NCBI GenBank assembly: GCA_010909165.1 | Contig: MU008161.1 | Span: forward strand, 372,001-436,000 | Direction: 5' to 3' | DNA: 64,000 bases | Source of the DNA: Anthoceros angustus | Lineage: Eukaryota > Streptophyta > Anthocerotopsida > Anthocerotales > Anthocerotaceae | Shown here: positions 12,061-22,778 of the stretch, piece by piece | How the letters are laid out: each line of letters opens with the position of its first letter | Numbering within the stretch: position 1 is the first letter of the stretch | Notes under the pieces: generated by a model | Seen by the model: only the letters and a program-made list of their open reading frames with translations | What the model was told of the DNA's origin: nothing | The model's database searches: none | Position numbers and translations under genes: made by a program

Positions 12061-12849
12061 TTATAGAAACATGCCTGTGAAACACTCATCATCTTCAAAT
12101 TTGTACTCGGCCCCTTTAGAAGATTTCACAAGAGACCGTTTATCTGCGGAGGGTCTCACGGCTTCGTAGTGCTCTGAGCTGCTGTCTGTGTCCTCTTCAG
12201 ACCGTTCAGAAGCAGCTTCCCCACCTCTTCCGGAGTTAGGGTTTTCCCCATCCCTCTCAGATGGCTGGTGCTTGCGAACCTTTCGCCTCTTCAGCTGTCT
12301 CTTCCGCTCTCTTTCTTTCCTGTAGTTCAACTTGTAGGCACACCTTGGACAAACCCTTAGCTTGACAAGCGCTTGCTTCTCCTCCCCCGCTTCCTTGTAA
12401 ACAAAATTCACTTCATAGCTGTGAAGATTCTCGGTTTCACTGCACTGCTTGTTGCCACACACAAACTGGCCCTTCCCTGCAACAACCTCCTTCTCTCCAC
12501 GCCATCGCATTCCGATCTTGTTCTCCTTGTATCGAGACATGTCAGCGATGCAGTACTCCCGGAAGAGCTTGTCATAATAGCGTTTGGCCAGCCGCTGCTC
12601 CCAATTCTCCTCTGAATCATCCTCTTCGGTCCGTATGAACCTATAGGTCTCGCGCAGCGTGTCGTGATCTGTCTTGGCCGCATCCTTGGGACGATCCTCA
12701 TCCCTACGCTTTCCGTAAAACTCAGTATAATCCCTCATAAACCTCTTGTGCCTCTCATACGCGTTCAAGCCCATAAGATGCGCAGCGTAGTGCTGCCGCC
12801 GCTGCTCGCGATCGAACACCCCCGCCCGAGCAGAATTGAAGGACGCCAT
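12061..12849 (-). CDS. FRA10AC1: FRA10AC1-like nuclear protein
   Basis: Uninterrupted 262-aa frame from ATG at 12849 to TAA at 12061. It matches the FRA10AC1 family, whose human member lies at a folate-sensitive fragile site and is linked to the spliceosome. Family strings are visible: HLMGLNAYERHKRFMRDY, LAKRYYDKLFREYCIADMS and IGMRWR. A probable zinc-binding set is C131, C136, C167 and C170 (CGNKQC and CPRC). The C-terminus (about 175-262) is Lys/Arg- then Ser/Glu-rich, suggesting nuclear localisation. Lack of introns contrasts with the neighbours. No frame damage is seen. Acting in splicing is inferred from the family. Confidence 0.92.
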   Translation of the reverse strand: MASFNSARAGVFDREQRRQHYAAHLMGLNAYERHKRFMRDYTEFYGKRRDEDRPKDAAKTDHDTLRETYRFIRTEEDDSEENWEQRLAKRYYDKLFREYCIADMSRYKENKIGMRWRGEKEVVAGKGQFVCGNKQCSETENLHSYEVNFVYKEAGEEKQALVKLRVCPRCAYKLNYRKERERKRQLKRRKVRKHQPSERDGENPNSGRGGEAASERSEEDTDSSSEHYEAVRPSADKRSLVKSSKGAEYKFEDDECFTGMFL

Positions 12850-13203
12850 ACATCACCAAAATTCTCAACCCACTTTCACTTCAGCGCCCCTCTCCTCTCA
12901 GCTATCTCCTAGATCGCCTCTCAGACAGCCCTTTCATCTCCCTTTAGGTAGCCCCTTGTTCCCCTCTGAGGTAGCCTTTCGACCCTCGGAGTCTGTGAGG
13001 ATATTGTCTATGTAAGCTGAGCTACAAGGTGCCGAAAGTGTTTCAGATTCAAAATGGTGTACCCTCTAGGTACTCTTGGTCCTGTCACTCCAGTGCGGTG
13101 CAAGTTGTGTCCAGAAGTTTCCTTTCATTTTATTGGGTGCTACAGCACGTCTCAGATTACAACATGTTGTGCCCTAGTTTTAAGGCGACAAAAATGTTTC
13201 TCG
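12850..13203. other. Intergenic: FRA10AC1 upstream region and GLYR 3' region
   Basis: About 350 bp between two minus-strand genes. It must hold the FRA10AC1 5' leader and promoter and the 3' untranslated region of the reductase gene. I see no TATA box or further gene. Confidence 0.6.
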
Positions 13204-15075
13204 CTATGAAGAAAAATCATGCGCAACAGCTTTATACACGGCAGCGAAATCTTCGTCACCAAGTCCTAAGCTCCTGGCCTTCTTGTACATCTGCACCCAT
13301 ACTGCGAATTTTTGTCAGCAATTTGAAGAATCACTTAGGAAATCTTGTCTGTGGACGAAGTGACATACCTCGTTAGCTGCAGCAGCTACTGGCATGGGCT
13401 GTGAAACTTGGTCACCGAGAGCGAGAGCAAGTCGCATGTCCTTCTGCTGATGCTTCAAAGGAAATGCTGGAGGGAATTTGCCTTGGACGACGCTAGGCCC
13501 CTTCAGCTTGAACATACCGTTAGACAATACTCCTATATCCTGCCAACATCAGCCCACGGACATGATCTACTAGGGTCAAGCATCCGCTCACCCAGAAAAG
13601 CAAACTGCACCAGCCAGCGGAGTCCGCTGACAGACGGAATCAGGTACACCGTTTTCATGCAGTCACTCGAGAATTGGCAGAGTTAAGTGTGCGCGCACCA
13701 GAGCATCAAGAAGGTCTTGTTGCTCAAGTCCAGCCTTCTGAGCGACCGCAAGTCCTTCCGAGAAAGCAGTCATCATACTGCAGCACCATGAGAAACTCGA
13801 TTCAATACTCGATGAGACATCAGTGGCAGTAGGTGAGAGGACAAACGGAATCGGTAAAAACGTTGAAAACCCTTGAGCTTGATCGTCCTGTACCTGCCCA
13901 TTATCAAGTTAATAACCAGCTTCATATTCGCTCCCCTGCCAACCTGCCCGAGGTAGAAAGCTTTCTTGGAAAGAGCCTTGAATGCCTGTGCGACGTCATC
14001 GAACAGAGACTGCACAACACGGCTGTGACTTAAGATACGGGTAAAGCAGGTAGCATAGGTCTTAATCGCAATAGCCATGGCATACCTTGTCTCCTGCAGC
14101 AAGTATGATAAGAGTGCCATCCTCCGCAGGTTTCTTACTGCCTGAAACAGGTGCTTCAAGAAACCGTCCACCCTTTTCGATGATGGCCTGGACATAACAG
14201 GTGCTGGCATCAAGTCAACACACAAGACCGCATTCATTCTGCTGCACATTCCCAGACGAGCACAAATGCGAACCTAGTCTGGATAGGGAATGGGTAGAAG
14301 CAGAAGGTTCCACAAGTGAAAGTCACTGCTTTGAACACTTCCTCTCCTGCAAAGTTCGATCAATCTGGATGGTACCAATGCTGTCTCATGACGGACTCAA
14401 TCAATGGGAGCCTTCAGACCGTGCATGGCCAAATAGCACAAGTCAAGAGCCAACCACAGACCCTTCAGCACCCGGCCCCCGGCAACATGGACAAACAGGA
14501 CTGACCTTGCTGATCTGAGAAGAGGTTGCAGCATCGATTGTGGACATATCCACGTACCCTTTTCCGGGTTCAATCGCCTCAACAACCCCACTTGGACCAA
14601 GAGCAACCTGTTCCAGCAGAGAGCAGGTTGAACAGCTGCAGGTCTTATGCTCCTAGTTGCTTGAATCCTCTTAACGAGGACAAGCTCAGAGCACCACGGA
14701 AGATAAGCTGGCAAGCCGAATGCGTACAGAGAGAGCAGCAGCAGGGTCTGCGAGCATAGCGAAAGTGACAGTGGCCCTTGTCACAACTTCAGCTGGGCTG
14801 GAGGCTACTGACGCGCCCTCGTTCGCAAGCTCCTCACACTGCACGATAAGTCCAAAGTTCAGCGAGTTTGGAGATGTGGTGGGTACACTCAATGCGAGCC
14901 TGCTCCACCCGAAATTGCAGCAAGAGAAGGCCCTCACTACCTTTGAGGAGTTTCTGTTCCAGACCACCACGCTGAGTCCAGCCCTGAGCAAGTTTCGAGC
15001 CATGGGGACGCCCATAATCCCCAGCCCAAGGAAGCCATACTCTAAGGAAGCCAAACCTTCGCCTGCGGGAGCCAT
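13204..15075 (-). CDS. GLYR: Glyoxylate/succinic semialdehyde reductase (beta-hydroxyacid dehydrogenase family)
   Basis: Eight exons, all GT-AG with consistent phase: 15075-14941, 14838-14728, 14607-14506, 14187-14086, 14009-13894, 13777-13699, 13539-13369, 13290-13204; product 300 aa. It is an NADPH-dependent reductase of the 3-hydroxyisobutyrate dehydrogenase superfamily, reducing glyoxylate to glycolate and succinic semialdehyde to 4-hydroxybutyrate. Visible: the dinucleotide fold GFLGLGIMG (residues 14-22), the substrate loop EAPVSGS (127-133), GANMK with presumed catalytic K180 plus N184, and KHQQKDM (244-250). No transit peptide is obvious; the N-terminus is only about ten residues longer than cytosolic GLYR1, so cytosolic location is likely but unproven. 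Exons 1 to part of 4, with their upstream DNA, are tandemly duplicated at 16216-18344. Confidence 0.93.
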
Positions 15076-16217
15076 TCTCCAACGAAACTATCCCAACAAA
15101 GCAAGGTCACAAAAGTCACGACGTACTCCAGGCAAGACTAGGATTGCGTCCAATGCAGTTGTGTTTCAATTGAAACGTCTCTCAGCTCCTGATAAAAGGG
15201 GAGGCCCTCTACGAAACTACGAAACGTTAGGCACTATCGCTCGGCTCCGAACCGGAACCCCGAGCCAGTTTCTTGGGGACGCGCGTGCAGTCTTGAAAAT
15301 GTGAGAAGTGCAGATTTTTCTTGCTCGGGTCGGGGCCTAGCCCTAGCCTATTTCCCCAATAATTCACTCTTTCATTTTTCATGCTCACCTCGTGCGGGAA
15401 AAATCAAGTCTTCCTCATGCAACGACGGGCTTTCCAATGGTGTGCGCATTATTTGTATCCGCTTCACGCACAGCCACAAAGCATCTCGCAGCGGGAGCCA
15501 CAATTTTGCGGATTTCGTAGATTGCGGCCTTTGCCGAAGCGAATTCTGCATAGCTGCGTGGCATCGACATGCCACTCTATAGTCATCGCAACCAGCGGTG
15601 CATCTTCACTAAAATTCAGCACGTAAAGTCAACCTAGACCGAGTTCTGGCGGTCTGATCGCAAATTCCTCACAAACTTTGGTCGGTTGAAAGCAAACGTT
15701 TCATATCAGTCCATGGCCTATCATATCACTGCCCCGCCCTCTAGGCCATGGACTGATATGAAACGTTCCTGCCTTGCCGCTTGCGCGACGGGTGGCTGAT
15801 GTGCCAGAGCTTTGCGATGTTGCTGGAGGATGCGTGAAGGACATTCACCACCGTGATTAGCTGCGGATGATGTGGCTGGCTTGAAAATGTGCTGGACTCC
15901 TCCTACCTAGCTGCCTACTCTCAACTATATGATCATAAAACTCCCTGCCAGAAAGGGCAGTCTATGTTATAATCATTGTTGCAATTGTATGTTACACTTT
16001 CAGATAGCAACATGCTTTGGAGGTTTATTAAGTTTTCACTTTCTTTGTCATGTAGTGCCGCCATCTTAACACGAACCTAGCTCTCTCTCTTACCACCTCA
16101 CCCTCATAATTACACCCCTCTCTCACAAACATTGTCTATGATTTCTCACATGCACATCACCATTCTCAAATAGTTCTCCATCGTCACCACGATACAATCG
16201 GGCAATGTCACATCAAG
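14088..16217. repeat. Tandem duplication D1, parent unit
   Basis: About 2.13 kb running from inside GLYR exon 4 through exons 3-1 and about 1.1 kb of upstream DNA. It is repeated directly at 16218-18344. The junction (CATCAAGCTT joined to GTCTCCTGCAG near 16217) shares only about 4 bp, CTTG. Confidence 0.85.
15695..15767. repeat. Perfect 25-bp inverted repeat with 23-bp loop (also 17818-17890 and 19988-20060)
   Basis: Left arm 15695-15719, loop 15720-15742, right arm 15743-15767; the right arm is the exact reverse complement of the left (AACGTTTCATATCAGTCCAT begins the left arm). Arms and loop are unchanged in all three tandem copies although flanks carry indels. It lies about 620 bp upstream of the GLYR ATG. 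It could be a small-RNA hairpin, a cruciform or a transposon scar; no function is shown. Confidence 0.9.
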
Positions 16218-17201
16218 CTTGTCTCCTGCAGCAAGTATGATAAGAGTGCCATCCTCCGCAGGTTTCTTACTGCCTGAAACAGGTGCTTCAAGAAACCGTC
16301 CACCCTTTTCGATGATGGCCTGGACATAACAGGTGCTGGCATCAAGTCAACACACAAGACCGCATTCATTCTGCTGCACATTCCCAGACGAGCACAAATG
16401 CGAACCTAGTCTGGATAGGGAATGGGTAGAAGCAGAAGGTTCCACAAGTGAAAGTCACTGCTTTGAACACTTCCTCTCCTGCAAAGTTCGATCAATCTGG
16501 ATGGTACCAATGCTGTCTCATGACGGACTCAATCAATGGGAGCCTTCAGACCGTGCATGGCCAAATAGCATGTCAAGTCAAGACCACAGACCCTTCAGCA
16601 CCCGGCCCCCGGCAACATGGACAAACAGGACTGACCTTGCTGATCTGAGAAGAGGTTGCAGCATCGATTGTGGACATATCCACGTACCCTTTTCCGGGTT
16701 CAATCGCCTCAACAACCCCACTTGGACCAAGAGCAACCTGTTCCAGCAGAGCAGGTTGAACAGCTGCAGGTCTTATGCTCCTAGTTGCTTGAATCCTCTT
16801 AACGAGGACAAGCTCAGAGCACCACGGAAGATAAGCTGGCAAGCCGAATGCGTACAGAGAGCAGCAGCAGGGTCTGCGAGCATAGCGAAAGTGACAGTGG
16901 CCCTTGTCACAACTTCAGCTGGGCTGGAGGCTACTGACGCGCCCTCGTTCGCAAGCTCCTCACACTGCACGATAAGTCCAAAGTTCAGCGAGTTTGGAGA
17001 TGTGGTGGGTACACTCAATGCGAGCCTGCTCCACCCGAAATTGCAGCAAGAGAAGGCCCTCACTACCTTTGAGGAGTTTCTGTTCCAGACCACCACGCTG
17101 AGTCCAGCCCTGAGCAAGTTTCGAGCCATGGGGACGCCCATAATCCCCAGCCCAAGGAAGCCATACTCTAAGGAAGCCAAACCTTCGCCTGCAGGAGCCA
17201 T
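16218..17201 (-). pseudogene. Truncated second copy of GLYR (exons 1-4 only)
   Basis: Carries exon 1 (ATG at 17201), exon 2, exon 3 and most of exon 4, but exons 5-8 with catalytic Lys and Asn are absent. Exon 2 has also lost two bases of a GA/TC repeat next to its splice donor, making it 109 rather than 111 nt and shifting the frame. It cannot encode a reductase; a short transcript from the duplicated promoter is possible. Confidence 0.85.
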
Positions 17202-18344
17202 TCTCCAACGAAACTATCCCAACAAAGCAAGGTCACAAAAGTCACGACGTACTCCAGGCAAGACTAGGATTGCGTCCAATGCAGTTGTGTTTCAATTGAA
17301 ACGTCTCTCAGCTCCTGATAAAAGGAGGCCCTCTACGAAACTACGAAACGTTAGGCACTATCGCTCGGCTCCGAACCGGAACCCCGAGCCAGTTTCTTGG
17401 GGACGCGCGTGCAGTCTTGAAAATGTGAGAAGTGCAGATTTTTCTTGCTCGGGTCAGGGCCTAGCCTAGCCTATTTCCCCAATAATTCACTCTTTCATTT
17501 TCATGCTCACCTCGTGCGGGAAAAATCAAGTCTTCCTCATGCAACGACGGGCTTTCCAATGGTGTGCGCATTATTTGTATCCGCTTCACGCACAGCCACA
17601 AAGCATCTCGCAGCGGGAGCCACAATTTTGCGGATTTCGTAGATTGCGGCCTTTGCCGAAGCGAATTCTGCATAGCTGCGTGGCATCGACATGCCACTCT
17701 ATAGTCATCGCAACCAGCGGTGCATCTTCACTAAAATTCAGCACGTAAAAGTCAACCTAGACCGAGTTCTGGCGGTCTGATCGCAAATTCCTCACAAACT
17801 TTGGTCGGTTGAAAGCAAACGTTTCATATCAGTCCATGGCCTATCATATCACTGCCCCGCCCTCTAGGCCATGGACTGATATGAAACGTTCCCGCCTTGC
17901 CCGCTTGCGCGACGGGTGGCTGATGTGCCAGAGCTTTGCGATGTTGCTGGAGGATGCGTGAAGGGACATTCACCACCGTGATTAGCTGCGGATGATGTGG
18001 CTGGCTTGAAATGTGCTGGACTCCTCCTACCTAGCTGCCTACTCTCAACTATATGATCATAAAACTCCCCTGCCAGAAAGGGCAGTCTATGTTATAATCA
18101 TTGTTGCAATTGTATGTTACACTTTCAGATAGCAACATGCTTTGGAGGTTTATTAAGTTTTTCACTTTCTTTGTCATGTAGTGCCGCCATCTTAACACGA
18201 ACCTAGCTCTCTCTCTTACCACCTCACCCTCATAATTACACCTCTCTCACAAACATTGTCTATGATTTCTCACATGCACATCACCATTCTCAAATAGTTC
18301 TCCATCGTCACCACGATACAATCGGGCAATGTCACATCAAGCTT
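16218..18344. repeat. Tandem duplication D1, daughter unit
   Basis: Second copy of 14088-16217. Differences are mostly small indels (for example in C and T runs) plus a few substitutions, such as CCTGCAGGAGCC at 17188 where the parent has CCTGCGGGAGCC. That substitution is shared with the third copy at 19360, showing the third copy came from this one. Confidence 0.85.
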
Positions 18345-19342
18345 TAGAGAATCATTAGTGAACACGCCGAGGACACCATTCTCAAATAGTTCTCCATCGT
18401 CACCACGATACAATCGGGCAATGTCACATCAAGCTTTAGAGAATGTCATCATTAGTGAACACGCCAGGGACAAAGGCGTTGGACTGTGGTAAACATAGAA
18501 AATAAACACTATTTCTGTAAACAACAAGTCCTGGTTCTTGAGGACCTCAAATCGGCACACGGCCATTCCAGAGGCTCTCATCTTAATCGCTCATTCACCA
18601 TCCGCGATTGGATCCCACGACGTTTCCTCCATACTTCGTTCGAATCCTATTGAGATTGAGAGATGTCTTAGCCTCGAAGCATGCAATGGCAATTGGTCAA
18701 CCCTAAAACCTAGAGGCACTAGGTTTATAGAGTCGACTCCCGCCCGTATTTGGTCGCTCTTTGTCTCTTTGTTGTGGACGCTCCCGCTGCCGCTGCACTG
18801 GGATGGCGGCCTGGGCAATCTCAATTGCCTTGTGCACAACAGCACATATCGGCGGACGGCGGCGCAATGCTTGTCAAGAGGACTTCAGGCATTAGAGGGT
18901 TTCATTGCTGCGGAGCTCGATGCGGCATGGATGTGGAGCAGTAGCTGCCTGTATGTGGGTCCATCTTGTTCGATAATGCTGTTCAAGTAGACTGTGAGGA
19001 ATGAGGTGAGCGAAGGATTATCGAAAGTTTGCTGTCATTTTTGGAATTTAAGGACTTTGACTAACTATACTGGTAGAAAAAGTCGTACATTGTGAGGGGA
19101 GGAAGGCAGCTGTTTGAGCTGTTCTTCAAGACATTCGAGGCAAATGAGATTATTCAAGGCCTGCAAGTCACTCCGACCCCAATTACTTCGATTCCCCTCA
19201 AATGTCCCCTAGAATGGGGTCGTGTGGCTGCTAGCTAGATTGGGAAATTGGGTTGGGTTGAGTGCCGCTTACAAGCATGGACGCAATTCGACATGCATGG
19301 ATGTGGTTGCAAGCTGGTTGCGGTGGACTAGCACAAGTGCTA
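17172..19342. repeat. Tandem duplication D2, parent unit
   Basis: About 2.17 kb covering the upstream DNA of the second GLYR copy and a new segment (18345-19342). It is repeated at 19343-21488. The junction near 19341 joins GTGCTA to GGAAGCC with about 3 bp shared. Confidence 0.8.
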
Positions 19343-21488
19343 GGAAGCCAAACCTTCGCCTGCAGGAGCCATTCTCCAACGAAACTATCCCAACAAAGCA
19401 AGGTCACAAAAGTCACGTACTCCAGGCAAGACTAGGATTGCGTCCAATGCAGTTGTGTTTCAATTGAAACGTCTCTCAGCTCCTGATAAAAGGGAGGCCC
19501 TCTACGAAACTACGAAACGTTAGGCACTATCGCTCGGCTCCGAACCGGAACCCGAGCCAGTTTCTTGGGGACGCGCGTGCAGTCTTGAAAATGAGAAGTG
19601 CAGATTTTTTTCTTGCTCGGGTCAGGGCCTAGCCCTAGCCTATTTCCCCAATAATTCACTCTTTCATTTTTCATGCTCACCTCGTGCGGGAAAAATCAAG
19701 TCTTCCTCATGCAACGACGGGCTTTCCAATGGTGTGCGCATTATTTGTATCCGCTTCACGCACAGCCACAAAGCATCTCGCAGCGGGAGCCACAATTTTG
19801 CGGATTTCGTAGATTGCGGCCTTTGCCGAAGCGAATTCTGCATAGCTGCGTGGCATCGACATGCCACTCTATAGTCATCGCAACCAGCGGTGCATCTTCA
19901 CTAAAATTCAGCACGTAAAAGTCAACCTAGACCGAGTTCTGGCGGTCTGATCGCAAATTCCTCACAAACTTTGGTCGGTTGAAAGCAAACGTTTCATATC
20001 AGTCCATGGCCTATCATATCACTGCCCCGCCCTCTAGGCCATGGACTGATATGAAACGTTCCCCGCTTGCGCGACGGGTGGCTGATGTGCCAGAGCTTTG
20101 CGATGTTGCTGGAGGATGCGTGAAGGGACATTCACCACCGTGATTAGCTGCGGATGATGTGGCTGGCTTGAAATGTGCTGGACTCCTCCTACCTAGCTGC
20201 CTACTCTCAACTATATGATCATAAAACTCCCCTGCCAGAAAGGGCAGTCTATGTTATAATCATTGTTGCAATTGTATGTTACACTTTCAGATAGCAACAT
20301 GCTTTGGAGGTTTATTAAGTTTTTCACTTTCTTTGTCATGTAGTGCCGCCATCTTAACACGAACCTAGCTCTCTCTCTTACCACCTCACCCTCATAATTA
20401 CACCCCCTCTCTCACAAACATTGTCTATGATTTCTCACATGCACATCACCATTCTCAAATAGTTCTCCATCGTCACCACGATACAATCGGGCAATGTCAC
20501 ATCAAGCTTTAGAGAATGTCATCATTAGTGAACACGCCAGGGACACCATTCTCAAATAGTTCTCCATCGTCACCACGATACAATCGGGCAATGTCACATC
20601 AAGCTTTAGAGAATGTCATCATTAGTGAACACGCCAGGGACAAAGGCGTTGGACTGTGGTAAACATAGAAAATAAACACTATTTCTGTAAACAACAAGTC
20701 CTGGTTCTTGAGGACCTCAAATCGGCACACGGCCATTCCGAGGCTCTCATCTTAATCGCTCATTCACCATCCGCGATTGGATCCCACGGCGTTCCTCCAT
20801 ACTTCGTTCGAATCCTATTGAGATTGAGAGATGTCTTAGCCTCAAGCATGCAATGGCAATTGGTCAACCCTAAAACCTAGAGGCACTAGGTTTATAGAGT
20901 CGACTCCCGCCCGTATTTGGTCGCTCTTTGTCTCTTTGTTGTGGACGCTCAGCATTTACATGGGATGGCGGCTGGGCAATCTCAATTGCCTTGTGCACTG
21001 CACAGTATCGGGACGGCGCAATGCTTGTCAAGAGGACTTGAGGCATTAGAGGGTTTCATTCTTTGCGGAGCTCGATGCGGCATGGATGTGGAGCGAGTCA
21101 GATGTGGGTCCATCTTGTTCGATAATGCTGTTCAAGTAGACTGTGAGGAATGAGGTGAGCGAAGGATTATCAGTTTCTCATTTTTGGAATTTAAGGACTT
21201 TGACTAACTATACTGGTAGAAAAAGTCGTACATTGTGAGGGGAGGAAGGCAGCTGTTTGAGCTGTTCTTCAAGACATTCGAGGCAAATGAGATTATTCAA
21301 GGCCTGCAAGTCACTCCGACCCCAATTACTTCGATTCCCCTCAAATGTCCCCTAGAATGGGGTCGTGTGGCTGCTAGCTAGATTGGGAAATTGGGTTGGG
21401 TTGAGTGCTGCTTACAAGCATGGACGCAATTGCTGACATGCATGGATGTGGTTGCAACTGCGTGTTGCAGGGACTAGCACAAGTGCTA
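19343..21488. repeat. Tandem duplication D2, daughter unit, with ten codons of GLYR exon 1
   Basis: Copy of 17172-19342. At its left end, 19343-19372 on the minus strand keep the GLYR ATG (19372) and the first ten codons only. The rest is duplicated upstream DNA, including the perfect inverted repeat at 19988-20060. Confidence 0.8.
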
Positions 21489-22778
21489 GCTCAGATTTGT
21501 CACCCTAGCTGATGCCAAGTCGGATACTATTGTCATGGTAGGATGTACCAGGGGAGTTTTAGTGAGGTTGGCAATCTGCCTCCACGAAGGGATGTGTTTC
21601 CTCCATCCTTGGTTCGCATCACATGGAGATTGAGAGACGTCTCAGCCTCGGAGCATGCAATGGCGCTTGTCAGCCTTAAAACCTAGAAGTCACTAGTTTT
21701 GTGGAGCCGAATCCTGCCCGTTTCCAGTCACTTCTACAATATATTAGGGTTTGTCACACACTATGAAAGTGTGACATCCACAGCTTCTTGCGTGATAATG
21801 GTATTCCTTAACTCGTGTTGGTGAGTAAACCATGAGTCTTTAACCCTAATTACATGGACCCTTGTTTTGTATTGATCAGATGTATATCATGATTCGTGAT
21901 GGATACATCTGATTGGTGATGGTAAAATGTTGGGCCCACTTGAAGTGGTCTTTTTTTTTTGTATTGGCCGGGTCCATAATTAGCACCGGGTCTGTAGGTG
22001 GGGTCCCTCTAGAATCGAAAGTAAGCATTGAACCTTGGATTTCTTTTGCACGAGGTGCAAGACGCTCCGATCACTATCTTAAACCCGAGTTCCCGCCTAT
22101 GTACTTAAACATTAAATGCTTACTTACTTATGATATTTCATGTTAGAAATGGAATCCAACTTGGGACGAGTCATTCGTTAAACCATTTCACCATCTCACA
22201 TGTGTGATGACTTTGGTGTAAATTTAATATTTAAACATCATTACTCACGGTGACACATTCTGCACCACCTCCTACCTGCCCTCAACTCTCCCATGTATGT
22301 GCTACAAGGAGACGCGTGCACGGTTTCTCCTTTGTACACGTCGCTGCTCACACAGCGCTTCACTGGAAGGCTCCATTTCCGGGGCGATGATGAATACATG
22401 CACAAAGGATGGGATTTCTGCCCGCATACTCAACTGTGGGATCTAGAATTTATAATAATTGCCTAGCTTGAGATTTACTTGGGCGAGCTATAAGGAGTTG
22501 ATGGGATGGTAGAATTGCAGAGATGGAGGCCGGGATAAGGCTACCCTGCGTGTGGGGAGCGCAGAAGTGGCGATGGCAGCGGATGCAAAATGGATCTTCC
22601 AAGAAGGGACCTTCTGAGAATGAACCTCTTAAAATGGACCTTCCAAGAATGAACCCACAAAATGAAGCTTCATCTTCCTTGGAAAGGTAGGTCGTTGCCT
22701 TGTTTGTGGATAGAAATGCATGTTGGTGACAAACTCTCAAATTCTTGTGACCAATTTGTGGACTAGTTTTGTTGAAGG
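20413..22778. repeat. Tandem duplication D3, parent unit
   Basis: About 2.37 kb, overlapping D2 on the left and running into unique DNA on the right. It is repeated at 22779-25037; the junction is GTTGAAGG joined to CACAAACATTG at 22778/22779. It also contains an older, weaker internal duplication: about 20760-20900 resembles about 21590-21720 (shared GAGATTGAGAGA and AAACCTAGA-type strings). Confidence 0.8.
21875..21913. repeat. Short hairpin with a paired base change between copies (second copy about 24166-24204)
   Basis: Arms ATCAGATGTAT (21875-21885) and ATACATCTGAT (21903-21913), with an inner part that also pairs. In the D3 daughter copy, the left arm has A to G at 24169 and the right arm has the matching T to C at 24201, so the stem stays perfectly paired. 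Confidence 0.8.

Noticed and set aside
14201-14518. Plus-strand frames across GLYR and its copies, including 378 codons at 16333-17469
   Set aside because: They are antisense to the GLYR exons and their upstream DNA; the real exons are on the minus strand with correct splice sites.
19082-19172. Possible exon encoding SYIVRGGRQLFELFFKTFEAN between an AG and a CAAG
   Set aside because: It looks protein-like and recurs at about 21228, but there is no GT donor, no recognised family and no neighbouring exon; the copy near 23560 is broken by deletions.
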